Positions 25,449 to 33,356 of a stretch of 48,223 nucleotides of DNA are shown here, piece after piece. Position 1 is the stretch's first letter, and the number at the start of each line of letters is the position of its first letter. This DNA is from Rhodospirillaceae bacterium (GTDB lineage Bacteria; Pseudomonadota; Alphaproteobacteria; Thalassobaculales; Thalassobaculaceae): NCBI GenBank assembly GCA_002722775.1, contig PBMU01000004.1, forward strand, positions 1 through 48,223, in the 5' to 3' direction. Made by a program: the position numbers and the translations under genes. Below the pieces are notes generated by a model that saw only the letters and a program-made list of their open reading frames with translations, searched no databases and had not been told where the DNA came from.

Positions 25449-27812
25449 TTAGTCCTTCAAGTTGCCCCAGCATTCATCACACGCACCTCCGTCATTGGGT
25501 ATTACCAGTTCTCTGCCATTGACAGTGATAGGTCTACTCATTAGTGTGCTTAGTGCTGGCTTGGTTTCAGGGTAGTGCTCAGGCTTAACCATGTATACTA
25601 CTTCATCATGTACCTGCGCCTTTAGTCTTACGATGTTGCGAATAATCTGATACTCTAGCCAGAAGTCAAACATGGCTTCGTCTACTAGCATAACACTTAG
25701 TGATTGAGGCATGTGAGCTACATACTTATTCAGTGCTAGTTTGTTTGCTGGAAGTCGTGAAGGCTTACCAAAGCAATAGCGTGTCCATCCGATAGCAGTA
25801 GTCAGCATCTTCGTAGTACGAATCTTCTCTATTACTTCATCATAGTACCGACCTTTGAGGTCTGGATAGGTTAGTACAAATCGTTCCAGCAGATACTCAC
25901 ATACCTTCTTCAATCCCATACCTAGTGGTAGATTCAGTAGACGCTTGGCCTCTATCACATTCTTAACACCCATAGTCTCCAGTAGTTTAGCTGCTGCCAT
26001 GTTGTAGTTACTGCCATGGTTGATACGCTTACTAAGAGTACGTAAGGATTTATCCTTTAGGATATTACCATTAGCATCCCGCTTAGGCTGTTGTACTTCG
26101 ACACCATCTACTATTACAGTCTCATAGATAACCTTGATAATTTCATCTTCTGGTATACCGAAGAATAGTGAGGCATTACGTGTATGGAAATCCTTAGCGT
26201 TCTCAACACTGTCAATGAGGGTAGCATCCTGACTGATATATGCAGTAGTACGAGACTCAGCCTGACTACCATCACAGTTAGCAATGACATAACCTTCGTC
26301 AGCAATGTACATACTACGAAGTTCATTATCCTGATTCTGTATCTGCGTACCTACCCACAAGTTACTAGCTTTACTACTAGCTCTGCCAGTATCTGTACCA
26401 CCAGCATTAATCTCATAGAGTAATCTACCATCCATCAGAGTGGTATCAATGTAGGTACTCAACTTCTTACGTGCTGCTCGTACCTGACGGATTAAGTCTA
26501 CTATTACTAGTTCCAACTCGCCACGGTCAGCAAACTTAGTCAGTGCCTTATCATCAGTAGACTTGAATTTGACAGTGGATAGTGCATTGATTACTGCCTT
26601 AACCTGAGGAGCACTATTAGGATTAAAGCCTGGATATATGATAGTGCCTAGTCGTGCCAGTGCATTATCATACTGCTTAGTATAAAGCTCACGCAGACGC
26701 TGCTGCTCCACTTCATCTACCTTGAATCCTTCTAGTCCACAAGTAACATTAGGGAATACTTTACGGAACTCAATACGGTAGTTCTTCTTAACCCAATCTG
26801 GTGCTAGCTTCACCATTACTACCCAAGCCCATAGGGTATAGTAGGTATCCTTAGCATTGTACAAGTCCATGTTAACACCAGCTTCTTCCTTCCAGTACTG
26901 GTAATCTTTCACAAACATACTAGCAATGAAGTTCAGTGTACGTGGTAGTTCTGCATACCAGCTGTGCATCATGTGGAATGTGTCACCGAGCCAGTTATGT
27001 AGTGGTGCGTTGTAGCGGATAAGATGTGTAGCTTCATAGCCCCCATTCTGTGTAATCTTCATAGGCTCTAGTGCATTGAAGCGACGCATTAGTTCTATAT
27101 CTGCCATGCAGTCAATGCGTAGTACTATGGAGTATGACTCCCAGCTACCATCATCCTTAAGCCACAGACCACAGTAACCAATCATAGTAATCTTAGGAAT
27201 ACACCAACCCATCTTAGTGCTGTTCTTACCACTAGCAGTTTGCAGTTTCATCATAGCTGCCAATCCTGCTACAGGCTGTCCATCATCCAATGCTTTCTGG
27301 TACTTATGGAAGTCAATAGGTTCACGGTAGGTCTCAATATCCACTGCTATTGCTTCTGCTTCTGCAAAGCGGGATAGCCATGCCTCAGCCTTAGCAGTGT
27401 CAGTGCTGGATACATTATCCCATAGTAATTCTGGAATGGGTGGGAAGTCTCTGGAGAATTGCTTACGTACCCACCACCGCAGTAGATGTTCCGCAGTGTC
27501 AGTAGATACTAGTTGTTGGAAAGGACGTACTACTATTATCTTAATACCCTCTTCATGGAATACAGCACCAGCCCAATCCATCAAACTGTCAGACTCTTTG
27601 TCCGCTCCGTGATGCTTGCGGATTAACTTGGCTAGTATTTTAGGGTGGCTTAAGATAATAGCATCAGCCTTGTGCTTCTTAGCTGCGCGTAAGTGAGGAG
27701 ATAGTAAATCGTAGATAGCCTTCGGTGCTAGTACACTGTGCCCACGTAGTGCCATCTTAGCGAAGGAGTAGTAGGAAGAGTTATATCTATCAGCGATTAG
27801 GTAGAAGTTCAT
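25449..27812 (-). CDS. Family A DNA polymerase with 3'-5' proofreading exonuclease
   Basis: The 787-residue protein starts at MNFYLIAD (ATG 27812); an upstream TTG frame extension lacks support. It replicates the phage genome. Exonuclease motifs are complete: DIE (Asp158/Glu160), NGGYE (Asn256 to Glu260) and YNAKD (Tyr318 to Asp322). Polymerase motif A is CDGSQAESR (Asp514). Motif B is RTLSKRINHGSNY, with Arg591, Lys595 and Tyr603. Motif C is VHDEV (His735 to Glu737). Aligning motif B with E. coli Pol I (R754, K758, F762, Y766) puts His599 where Pol I has Phe762 and T7 has Tyr526, and Asn in place of the Gly after Tyr766. The gene is preceded by a terminator hairpin. Confidence 0.93.
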   Translation of the reverse strand: MNFYLIADRYNSSYYSFAKMALRGHSVLAPKAIYDLLSPHLRAAKKHKADAIILSHPKILAKLIRKHHGADKESDSLMDWAGAVFHEEGIKIIVVRPFQQLVSTDTAEHLLRWWVRKQFSRDFPPIPELLWDNVSSTDTAKAEAWLSRFAEAEAIAVDIETYREPIDFHKYQKALDDGQPVAGLAAMMKLQTASGKNSTKMGWCIPKITMIGYCGLWLKDDGSWESYSIVLRIDCMADIELMRRFNALEPMKITQNGGYEATHLIRYNAPLHNWLGDTFHMMHSWYAELPRTLNFIASMFVKDYQYWKEEAGVNMDLYNAKDTYYTLWAWVVMVKLAPDWVKKNYRIEFRKVFPNVTCGLEGFKVDEVEQQRLRELYTKQYDNALARLGTIIYPGFNPNSAPQVKAVINALSTVKFKSTDDKALTKFADRGELELVIVDLIRQVRAARKKLSTYIDTTLMDGRLLYEINAGGTDTGRASSKASNLWVGTQIQNQDNELRSMYIADEGYVIANCDGSQAESRTTAYISQDATLIDSVENAKDFHTRNASLFFGIPEDEIIKVIYETVIVDGVEVQQPKRDANGNILKDKSLRTLSKRINHGSNYNMAAAKLLETMGVKNVIEAKRLLNLPLGMGLKKVCEYLLERFVLTYPDLKGRYYDEVIEKIRTTKMLTTAIGWTRYCFGKPSRLPANKLALNKYVAHMPQSLSVMLVDEAMFDFWLEYQIIRNIVRLKAQVHDEVVYMVKPEHYPETKPALSTLMSRPITVNGRELVIPNDGGACDECWGNLKD

Positions 27813-27844
27813 TATACATCCGTAGTAATAGTGAATTAGTAGAA

Positions 27845-27872
27845 GGAATAAAGGCACCAATGAAGGTGCCCT
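27845..27872 (-). terminator. Rho-independent terminator between two leftward genes
   Basis: On the minus strand GGCACC-loop-GGTGCC (27870-27853, 6-bp perfect stem with adjoining A/T pairs and 6-base loop) is followed by TTTATT. It lies downstream of the 165-residue gene and upstream of the polymerase, so the polymerase is read either by readthrough or from its own promoter, which I could not identify. Confidence 0.75.
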
Positions 27873-27915
27873 TAGTATTACTAGTAGCTAGGCTACATCA
27901 ACACAGGCTATGAGA

Positions 27916-28413
27916 TTAATCCCACAGTACCGATTTAGCATCAATGCGGTTGCCTTCACGAATTTCACCAGTGTCTTTGTTCTTCCACTTAGTGTGTTTG
28001 ATAATACCAGTCCCGGTAAAGCCAACAATGTTTTCCATTGCTTCTGCTAGTGTGGTCCAGCCCTGTGCTGCTGCTAACTCACGCGTCATAGTAGCGAATG
28101 CTTTCAGACCCATTTTCTTTTCACCCACAATCATGGATTCTTTGTAGTCTTTCGGCATGTCACCAACAGCTTTACGGTTTTCTTCCGTATCAGTGTCCAG
28201 TTCTACCAGCTCAGTCAGAGTCAGTTCCATTACTACCGCATCAATATCTTCGGAACCAACAGTTTCCAGACCGCATGACTTAACAGCAAAGGTAAACATA
28301 GCAGTTGGTAGTGGCGCAAAGGACGCGAGGTCATCGACTTCATCGTACCCTAGTGATAGTGCTTCGTCAGTAGTTAACAGTTCGAGTTCTTCTTGAGTTT
28401 TAAATTCGCTCAT
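27916..28413 (-). CDS. Acidic hypothetical 165-residue protein, possibly ssDNA-associated
   Basis: Very acidic at the start (MSEFKTQEELELLTTDEALS) and mixed beta/helix afterwards. It has a strand-rich section (AMFTFAVKSCGLETVG, AVVMELTLTELVEL) that could be an OB-like barrel, then a helical section and the end AKSVLWD. It sits between the Sak4-like ATPase and the polymerase, where phages often keep a single-strand binding protein, but there is no decisive motif. AAGGAA precedes the start and a terminator follows the stop. I would list it as hypothetical with a weak replication/recombination lean. Confidence 0.55.
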   Translation of the reverse strand: MSEFKTQEELELLTTDEALSLGYDEVDDLASFAPLPTAMFTFAVKSCGLETVGSEDIDAVVMELTLTELVELDTDTEENRKAVGDMPKDYKESMIVGEKKMGLKAFATMTRELAAAQGWTTLAEAMENIVGFTGTGIIKHTKWKNKDTGEIREGNRIDAKSVLWD

Positions 28414-28501
28414 TAGTAAATTCCTTACATGAGATTGATATTACAATTGATTAATGGTGTAGTACATCTTTATTCTAGTAGTACCATCTAGGACTAGCAG
28501 T

Positions 28502-29368
28502 CTATTTCCCGTACAGTTTACACATATCACGGGCCATAGTATCCAGAGTAGTAACGTCGATGGTGTGGTTGCCTCTAGTACCTGCTAGTACTTTGGCGTC
28601 ACCGGTGGTCGTCGATACTACCATGTGTTTCTTATTACGGATATGGGAGTAGAGCGCGTTGTTAAAGTAGCGGGGTATCTTTCTACTAAAGTCATACGTA
28701 CCGCCACTAGGAACAATCTTACTAGAAGCATCTTCCATTTTACCCATTTGCTCGTGGGAGATAACTACAGTATTATATTGTGCGCCCTGCATATAGTCAA
28801 GAAACTTCTCAAGGTATCGCCCCTGACTACGCCAGTGTTTGAACTCTTCGAATTCATCCTTACCCATATCCAGTTTACGAGTAGCAAGAGCATTAGCACT
28901 ACTAGCAAGCTGAGTAAAGCTATCCCATACTACTACCCATTCATTAGGGTCCAGACTATTCAGTGTCCACTCGTTGATAATACCATTAGTGAACTCACCA
29001 GCTTTGATAGCAGGCACTTCCTTATTCAATTCTCTGCACTCTGCGCACGCAGGAGTAATAGCAGGCTTATTCATAAGGATACCATGCGCGTCACACATCT
29101 GAGCTTTAGTACCATTGGCAAGGAACATAGCACTATTAACAAAGTTATAGTTGTCCTTATTATCATACACCGGCTGCACATAGATATTGCGTAACCATGC
29201 TGGTGGTAGGTTGGCTAATAGTGACCGGCCATTCTCACCGTCGATGTACAGTACCTTGAACTTAGATGCCAGTGACAGTGCTAGTGTTGTCTTACCTGTC
29301 AGTGAGGCACCATATATAATGGTAGACTGCGCACTAGATTGCTTTGCTACGACTGTGGCCTGTGGCAT
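28502..29368 (-). CDS. Sak4-like RecA-fold ATPase (phage recombination)
   Basis: The 288-residue protein has Walker A GASLTGKT (20-27), a Walker B strand VVVWDS (Asp148), and a later Q/motif region (NTVVISHEQMG). This is the AAA_24/Sak4 architecture: small RecA-core ATPases that help single-strand annealing in phages. A short insertion contains CDAH (Cys91, His94) and CAEC (Cys107, Cys110), which could form a zinc-binding site. It is adjacent to the Cas4/RecB-like nuclease, which fits a recombination module. The start overlaps nothing upstream but shares TAATG coupling with the 82-residue gene. Confidence 0.75.
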   Translation of the reverse strand: MPQATVVAKQSSAQSTIIYGASLTGKTTLALSLASKFKVLYIDGENGRSLLANLPPAWLRNIYVQPVYDNKDNYNFVNSAMFLANGTKAQMCDAHGILMNKPAITPACAECRELNKEVPAIKAGEFTNGIINEWTLNSLDPNEWVVVWDSFTQLASSANALATRKLDMGKDEFEEFKHWRSQGRYLEKFLDYMQGAQYNTVVISHEQMGKMEDASSKIVPSGGTYDFSRKIPRYFNNALYSHIRNKKHMVVSTTTGDAKVLAGTRGNHTIDVTTLDTMARDMCKLYGK

Positions 29369-29616
29369 TATTCAGACTCCTCTTCGTTACTACCAGTGGG
29401 CTCTGCCACGTAGCCTAACTCTGTTAGTACTGCTGCGCACAACAGGATAGCTTTGGCATTTGCTACTATCCATTGAGGCTTCACATTCCAGCCAGTCTGA
29501 CGCAACTCACTACTGACGGATAAGTCCAGTAATGCTTGGTAGTCTTCCGCCTCTACAAGAGTAGGGAATTCTTTGCCGTCACTGGCAGTGTAGTTTATTT
29601 TAATCTCAGTAGTCAC
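29368..29616 (-). CDS. Hypothetical 82-residue protein between nuclease and ATPase
   Basis: Starts at a GTG that shares a base with the upstream nuclease stop (TAGTG) behind AGGAG, and its own stop overlaps the ATPase start (TAATG). It is locked between two recombination genes by coupling at both ends, so it probably acts with them. The C-terminus is acidic (TGSNEEESE) and the middle is helical and hydrophobic (WIVANAKAILLCAAVLTEL). No family is recognised. Confidence 0.6.
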   Translation of the reverse strand: MTTEIKINYTASDGKEFPTLVEAEDYQALLDLSVSSELRQTGWNVKPQWIVANAKAILLCAAVLTELGYVAEPTGSNEEESE

Positions 29617-30665
29617 TATTCGTCTCCTAACATTGTTGTCATAAATAAATCAGCATCACCTACTTCTGACTCTTCACCAGATTCTATCTGTTCTATCAGT
29701 TCATCCTGACGGTCCAGTAGTTGGTCCAGTGTAAAGTGGAAGTCAGGGTTAGTGAGCTTAGTGTAACTCTCTTCGTCAGTAGTACCATCCACCGGCTTAA
29801 AGATACGGGACAGTGCTGCATCGGAATACTGGCAAGCACTATCAATGTACTCACACGGACGGAAGTAAGAGTAGCAGTGCTGCCCTTGCCGTGGATAACC
29901 ATAGTGCTCATACAACTTGGCCTTCTCTACCTCTACTACTAAGTCCCGTAACCAGTCAGCACGATGCTTGGTAGTTTTAACAAATGGCATCGGTACTATG
30001 TTCATACTACGGGACTGGAATACCAGATAGAGTACATCGAAACTAGCAGCCTGTCCTTTATTAGCAGCCATCAAGTCAATGACAGCGCCGTATCCTAGAG
30101 CCTGACTACTATTCTTATAGGTGGCTTCATGGACAGACGACATACCAGTAGTCTTGAGTTCTATTACCATGTAACGTTGCTTCTCAGGATGGTACAGTAC
30201 TAGGTCGATGTGACCTTCGAATGTATACCCATCTATCAAATCTATTACAAAGGTAAGCTCGATTGCTGGTACTTCTTTACCATCTTGCATTACTCGTGCT
30301 ACTTCCCATCCATCTAGGTAGCTGTACACGCCAGCTTGGTAGCGCTTGATGAATAAGTCTGTTGCTACTAGCGCAGTCCAGATAGATTTCTTACTGGCTT
30401 GTTCCCCGTCAGTACCAATGTCTTCGATGTCGTGGGTATAAGCCAGCATACACTGTACCATGCACTGCTCGTAAGAGTAGCCAGCAATAGCAGACTGAAT
30501 ACCCATTGCTACTGCGTGTCCATAGCTGAATGTTACTGACTCACGATTAGCCTTAATAGCGAACTTAGAATCCAGCTCGAATTTACGAGGGCAATTCTGT
30601 AGTGTTAGCTGGCGACTGTAAGACAGACCAGTATGAGTGATGTTGTAGTAGTCGAGTTTAGCCAT
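29616..30665 (-). CDS. PD-(D/E)XK nuclease of the Cas4/RecB type
   Basis: The 349-residue protein has the active-site set GHID (Asp154), VIELK (Glu169, Lys171) and the QxxxY helix SSQALGYG (Gln188, Tyr192), as in RecB/Cas4-family nucleases. Four cysteines (Cys25, and Cys264, Cys271, Cys278 near the end) sit on both sides of the nuclease core as in Cas4 and AddB, where they hold an iron-sulphur cluster. Such enzymes make single-strand tails for recombination or process DNA ends. Next to it are the coupled 82-residue gene and the Sak4-like ATPase, with which it probably acts. The acidic C-terminal tail is another feature. Confidence 0.85.
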   Translation of the reverse strand: MAKLDYYNITHTGLSYSRQLTLQNCPRKFELDSKFAIKANRESVTFSYGHAVAMGIQSAIAGYSYEQCMVQCMLAYTHDIEDIGTDGEQASKKSIWTALVATDLFIKRYQAGVYSYLDGWEVARVMQDGKEVPAIELTFVIDLIDGYTFEGHIDLVLYHPEKQRYMVIELKTTGMSSVHEATYKNSSQALGYGAVIDLMAANKGQAASFDVLYLVFQSRSMNIVPMPFVKTTKHRADWLRDLVVEVEKAKLYEHYGYPRQGQHCYSYFRPCEYIDSACQYSDAALSRIFKPVDGTTDEESYTKLTNPDFHFTLDQLLDRQDELIEQIESGEESEVGDADLFMTTMLGDE

Positions 30666-30667
30666 TA

Positions 30668-30940
30668 CTAGCCCCTTGCTCGTTTTAGTAAGCGGAGTGG
30701 TACTACTTCTTCTCGCGTGTGGTAGAAGTTAGCAGGCTTACCATCAAATTCAGTACCGTGTAATTCAGAACTCTTAGGATAGTGCACATGGAATCCTGAA
30801 GGAGTAGTAGTAGTAGTAACAGTAGCCTTGTGACACTGGCCACGTTTGAAGATGTCAGATACCACAGGGTCAGGCACTACTATACGTACCAGTACTACAT
30901 CACCTTCTCGCAACATGTAAGCATCGTTAGGTAAATTCAT
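30668..30940 (-). CDS. Hypothetical 90-residue protein
   Basis: Start set at ATG 30940, which is preceded by GGAGAATACTA and overlaps the stop of the upstream gene (TAATG). An earlier in-frame TTG is unlikely. The sequence is small and beta-rich (EGDVVLVRIVVPDP, KATVTTTTTPSGFHVHYP) with a basic end (LRLLKRARG), suggesting a compact, perhaps SH3- or OB-like fold. No known family seen. It ends two bases before the nuclease gene and is likely co-transcribed. Confidence 0.6.
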   Translation of the reverse strand: MNLPNDAYMLREGDVVLVRIVVPDPVVSDIFKRGQCHKATVTTTTTPSGFHVHYPKSSELHGTEFDGKPANFYHTREEVVPLRLLKRARG

Positions 30941-31188
30941 TAGTATTCTCCAATGGATTGAATGTGACAATGAGGAGTAGCGCCAAGACTAGCAGTGCAT
31001 ACCTCTTCGTAACGTTCAGCGTGGAAAGTAGTATTATCTTCCACTAAGTCTGGCGCTTCCTTATCTAACTGCTCCAGTAGTAACTGGTGTGCTATCTCTT
31101 TACTGCGTGCTACTGCTACTGCATAGGCACCAATTGGATAGCACCCAGTAAAGCAGATTGCATATACCTTGGGATTAATCATTGGCAT
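30940..31188 (-). CDS. Hypothetical 82-residue protein
   Basis: Starts behind GAGGAGA and is coupled by TAATG to the gene downstream. The sequence begins with a hydrophobic beta/loop section (VYAICFTGCYPIGAYAVAVA), then a helix (SKEIAHQLLLEQLDKEAPD), and has several cysteines, but not in a clear metal-binding spacing. It is not recognised. The N-terminus could be read as a weak membrane segment, though the Gly/Cys/Tyr mixture looks more like a beta-sheet core. Confidence 0.6.
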   Translation of the reverse strand: MPMINPKVYAICFTGCYPIGAYAVAVARSKEIAHQLLLEQLDKEAPDLVEDNTTFHAERYEEVCTASLGATPHCHIQSIGEY

Positions 31189-31214
31189 TACTCATTCTCC
31201 TCTCATTAGTAGTC

Positions 31215-31712
31215 TTATCCGAAATCACTCAAGTCCATACTAGCATCAAGAGCCTTACTAGTTGTAGCCTTGGACTTAGTCTTGGGAGCAGTCTCAACAT
31301 TAGCAAGCTTGAGCATACCACTCACCAGTATATTGAGCTGGGCATCTGTTAGTATATGCGTCAGCTCAGGGAACTGTTGAAGATTGCGACGGATAGCAGT
31401 ACTAAGGCTACGAATCTGTGGAGTATCTTCCACTAGTGCTGCGTCCAACTCCTTCATACTAGCAATGAATGACTCTGCGTCCAAACCAGTAACATCATGC
31501 AATTCGTCAGCGAACTTGTAAGTACCACGCTCCTCTTGCTGCTCTTGGTGTAGCTCCAGCTTGGACTTCTGCTCTGCAATACGCAGTGTCATATTATCCA
31601 ACTGTTTCGGTTTACCAGTGGTATCTACACCATCTTCTTTATCAGTCTTGATATTAGTAGCAGCCTTTGATTTAGCTGCTCGTAACTTAGCTTGCAGGTC
31701 GGCTAGTGCCAT
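31215..31712 (-). CDS. Hypothetical 165-residue protein with acidic SDFG tail
   Basis: Helical, with a lysine-rich, disordered-looking start (LQAKLRAAKSKAATNIKTDK), a helical core (residues about 70-135), a second basic linker (APKTKSKATTSK) and a short acidic-aromatic tip (MDLSDFG). The tip resembles the C-terminal tips of two other proteins of this phage (DESDFM and DESDFN) and, more loosely, those of single-strand binding proteins. Its start overlaps the preceding stop (TAATG) behind GGAGGA. Function is unknown; a replication-complex or partner-binding protein is possible. Confidence 0.6.
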   Translation of the reverse strand: MALADLQAKLRAAKSKAATNIKTDKEDGVDTTGKPKQLDNMTLRIAEQKSKLELHQEQQEERGTYKFADELHDVTGLDAESFIASMKELDAALVEDTPQIRSLSTAIRRNLQQFPELTHILTDAQLNILVSGMLKLANVETAPKTKSKATTSKALDASMDLSDFG

Positions 31713-31990
31713 TAGAAGTCCTCCGCATTAATATCTGAAGAGCCTAAGTCTAGTACGAATGTTAGCTTGTTGCCTTCAATAGTACTGGTAAGTTTAGCAA
31801 AAGGGTAGCGCACCTTGAATGCATCATCCTCATACTTCTCCTTCTGAACACCCTTTCTAGCAGTACGCATGAAGCGTCTTACTACTTCTGGGTTCTCACT
31901 GTTGGATGGTATGAGACTAGCACGTTTTAATTCCTTTAGTGTCTGCCATACTTCTGCCCATCTACGTCTCTTCTTTAGAGTTGTTGTCAT
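31712..31990 (-). CDS. Hypothetical 92-residue protein ending in AEDF
   Basis: Starts with a basic patch (TTTLKKRRRWAEVWQTLKEL), continues basic (RRFMRTARKGVQKEK) and finishes beta-rich with the tip SSDINAEDF. A small nucleic-acid-binding protein is plausible from charge. GAGGAAA precedes the start, and the gene overlaps its upstream neighbour by 29 bases and its downstream neighbour by one, so it lies deep in a coupled run. No family recognised. Confidence 0.6.
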   Translation of the reverse strand: MTTTLKKRRRWAEVWQTLKELKRASLIPSNSENPEVVRRFMRTARKGVQKEKYEDDAFKVRYPFAKLTSTIEGNKLTFVLDLGSSDINAEDF

Positions 31991-32270
31991 GGATTGTTTC
32001 CTCTAGTAGTGTAAAATCGCCTAATGGTTCACGGGGTTTGCTGAGGCTTACACTGAAAGTACTAGTATCCTCGTCATACTTAATTGATAGTACAGTTCTC
32101 TCTAACTCTATCCCGAGTACAGATAGCTCTGCCTTCAAATTGTTCAACGCGCGTCGTAGTCCTACTCGCACATTGTTATACGCGGTACTAGTTTTAAACT
32201 TAATCGTTATATCACTCTCTTCGGTAGTGGTCTTATCCACTAGTAACTGAATTATCTGTGCATATTGCAT
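31962..32270 (-). CDS. Hypothetical 102-residue protein
   Basis: Helical N-terminus (MQYAQIIQLLVDKTTTEESD), a middle section with strand/helix alternation and a charged end. AAGGAG lies at good spacing before the ATG, and both ends overlap neighbours (19 bases with the gene before, 29 with the gene after). The compact overlapping arrangement and standard ribosome binding site argue that it is real. No recognisable family, membrane segment or metal site. Confidence 0.6.
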   Translation of the reverse strand: MQYAQIIQLLVDKTTTEESDITIKFKTSTAYNNVRVGLRRALNNLKAELSVLGIELERTVLSIKYDEDTSTFSVSLSKPREPLGDFTLLEETIHDNNSKEET

Positions 32271-32716
32271 AACGACTCCTTACCTTCTCTATTATCTAAG
32301 ATACCGTCCCTATAGTCAAGTAAACGTTGAAATATCTTTCGTTGTACTGTGCAAGGTAGCACTCCGAATACTATAGTCATGGGGTTCCAGTACTCTCTCA
32401 TATCAGTAATAGTAGCTGTCACTACCGGACTCAAAGAACCACAACAGCTGGCACAAGTACTTCCATAGGGCATTATACTGGCACAACAGTGATGTACATC
32501 ATGGCACCGTAGACACTGCTGTTGGTAGAATGTGACATACTGGTGGTCACGATGCACACTAGGGGCATAATCGAGTAGTAGCTTGGCCAATTCATGCTGG
32601 CTTCTGTAGTCATGGTCCTTACTACTGACTGGATTACGCTCGAAGTAATAGAGCCACCCTACGAACAGGGCAGCAATATTATCTTCCTTCTCAGCACTAA
32701 GCTCGTTGGAGTACAT
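32252..32716 (-). CDS. Hypothetical protein with Cys/His cluster (zinc-binding candidate)
   Basis: About 154 residues from the ATG at 32716, which falls inside the end of the exonuclease gene; an earlier GTG at 32734 is also possible. The notable part is a cluster reading CLRCHDVHHCCAS and, eight residues on, CASC. This gives Cys-x2-Cys ... Cys-x2-Cys with intervening histidines, typical of a small zinc ribbon. The rest is helical with aromatic residues. A zinc ribbon suggests binding to DNA, RNA or a polymerase. No clear ribosome binding site precedes either start, so translation may depend on coupling from upstream. Confidence 0.5.
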   Translation of the reverse strand: MYSNELSAEKEDNIAALFVGWLYYFERNPVSSKDHDYRSQHELAKLLLDYAPSVHRDHQYVTFYQQQCLRCHDVHHCCASIMPYGSTCASCCGSLSPVVTATITDMREYWNPMTIVFGVLPCTVQRKIFQRLLDYRDGILDNREGKESLCNMHR

Positions 32717-33356
32717 GGCTGTTATACCAGTCACTGTGGTGTGCTATTAGTTTCTGCATTAGTAAGCAGTCATAGGTAGCGGAATGTGCCAGTCCATCCT
32801 CTACTACTATTCCTACATTACGACAGGCTTCTATCAGCTTGATACGAGGCTTATCCTTTTCCCATAGTGCTGCGAATAGTGGCATGATGTCGAGCCAGTA
32901 ATCACCAATGGGTTGTGATGGTACTTGTATACCAGTCTGCTCTACTGTCTGGTGCCACATCTTTTTGTCGAAGGTACTCCATTGTACCAGTATGCGGCCT
33001 TTGCATAGTAGAGATACTGCCTGCACGTCGTCGGCACTCATGGCCTTGGCTCCATGCATACGTAGTGCTGTACGGTCCAATCCATGTACTGCTAATGCGT
33101 GCGGATTAATTTGTACTGTTGGTAGGAAGTACTGCTGGGTTACAGTAACACCGTCAGCCAGTCGTAGTATTGCCAGCTCAATGATTTGGTCAGACTTGCC
33201 CACACCAGTAGTCTCAGTATCCACCAGTAATACATTCAGTACTTGCTCCAGTATATAGCAGACTGCGCCTACCTTTGCCAGTCGTGTCTCAATATCAGTA
33301 CCTTTCATCTGCTTAATATTGTAGTCCAACCCATCTTGGGTAATATCAGTAATCAT
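32697..33356 (-). CDS. DnaQ-like DEDDh 3'-5' exonuclease
   Basis: The 219-residue protein has the three exonuclease motifs of the DnaQ/RNase T group: VDTETTG (Asp46, Glu48), WSTFDKK (Asp130) and HSATYD (His191, Asp196). A 40-residue helical N-terminal extension precedes the domain. The phage polymerase already has its own proofreading domain, so this separate enzyme more likely degrades host DNA or RNA, trims recombination ends, or acts in a repair role. It starts behind AAGGAAAC and overlaps the upstream stop (TAATG). The next gene begins within its last codons. Confidence 0.85.
   Translation of the reverse strand: MITDITQDGLDYNIKQMKGTDIETRLAKVGAVCYILEQVLNVLLVDTETTGVGKSDQIIELAILRLADGVTVTQQYFLPTVQINPHALAVHGLDRTALRMHGAKAMSADDVQAVSLLCKGRILVQWSTFDKKMWHQTVEQTGIQVPSQPIGDYWLDIMPLFAALWEKDKPRIKLIEACRNVGIVVEDGLAHSATYDCLLMQKLIAHHSDWYNSHVLQRA

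Noticed and set aside
27812-27860. N-terminal extension of the polymerase from a TTG codon
   Set aside because: No ribosome binding site, hydrophobic nonsense sequence overlapping the terminator region; the ATG at 27812 begins a sensible domain.
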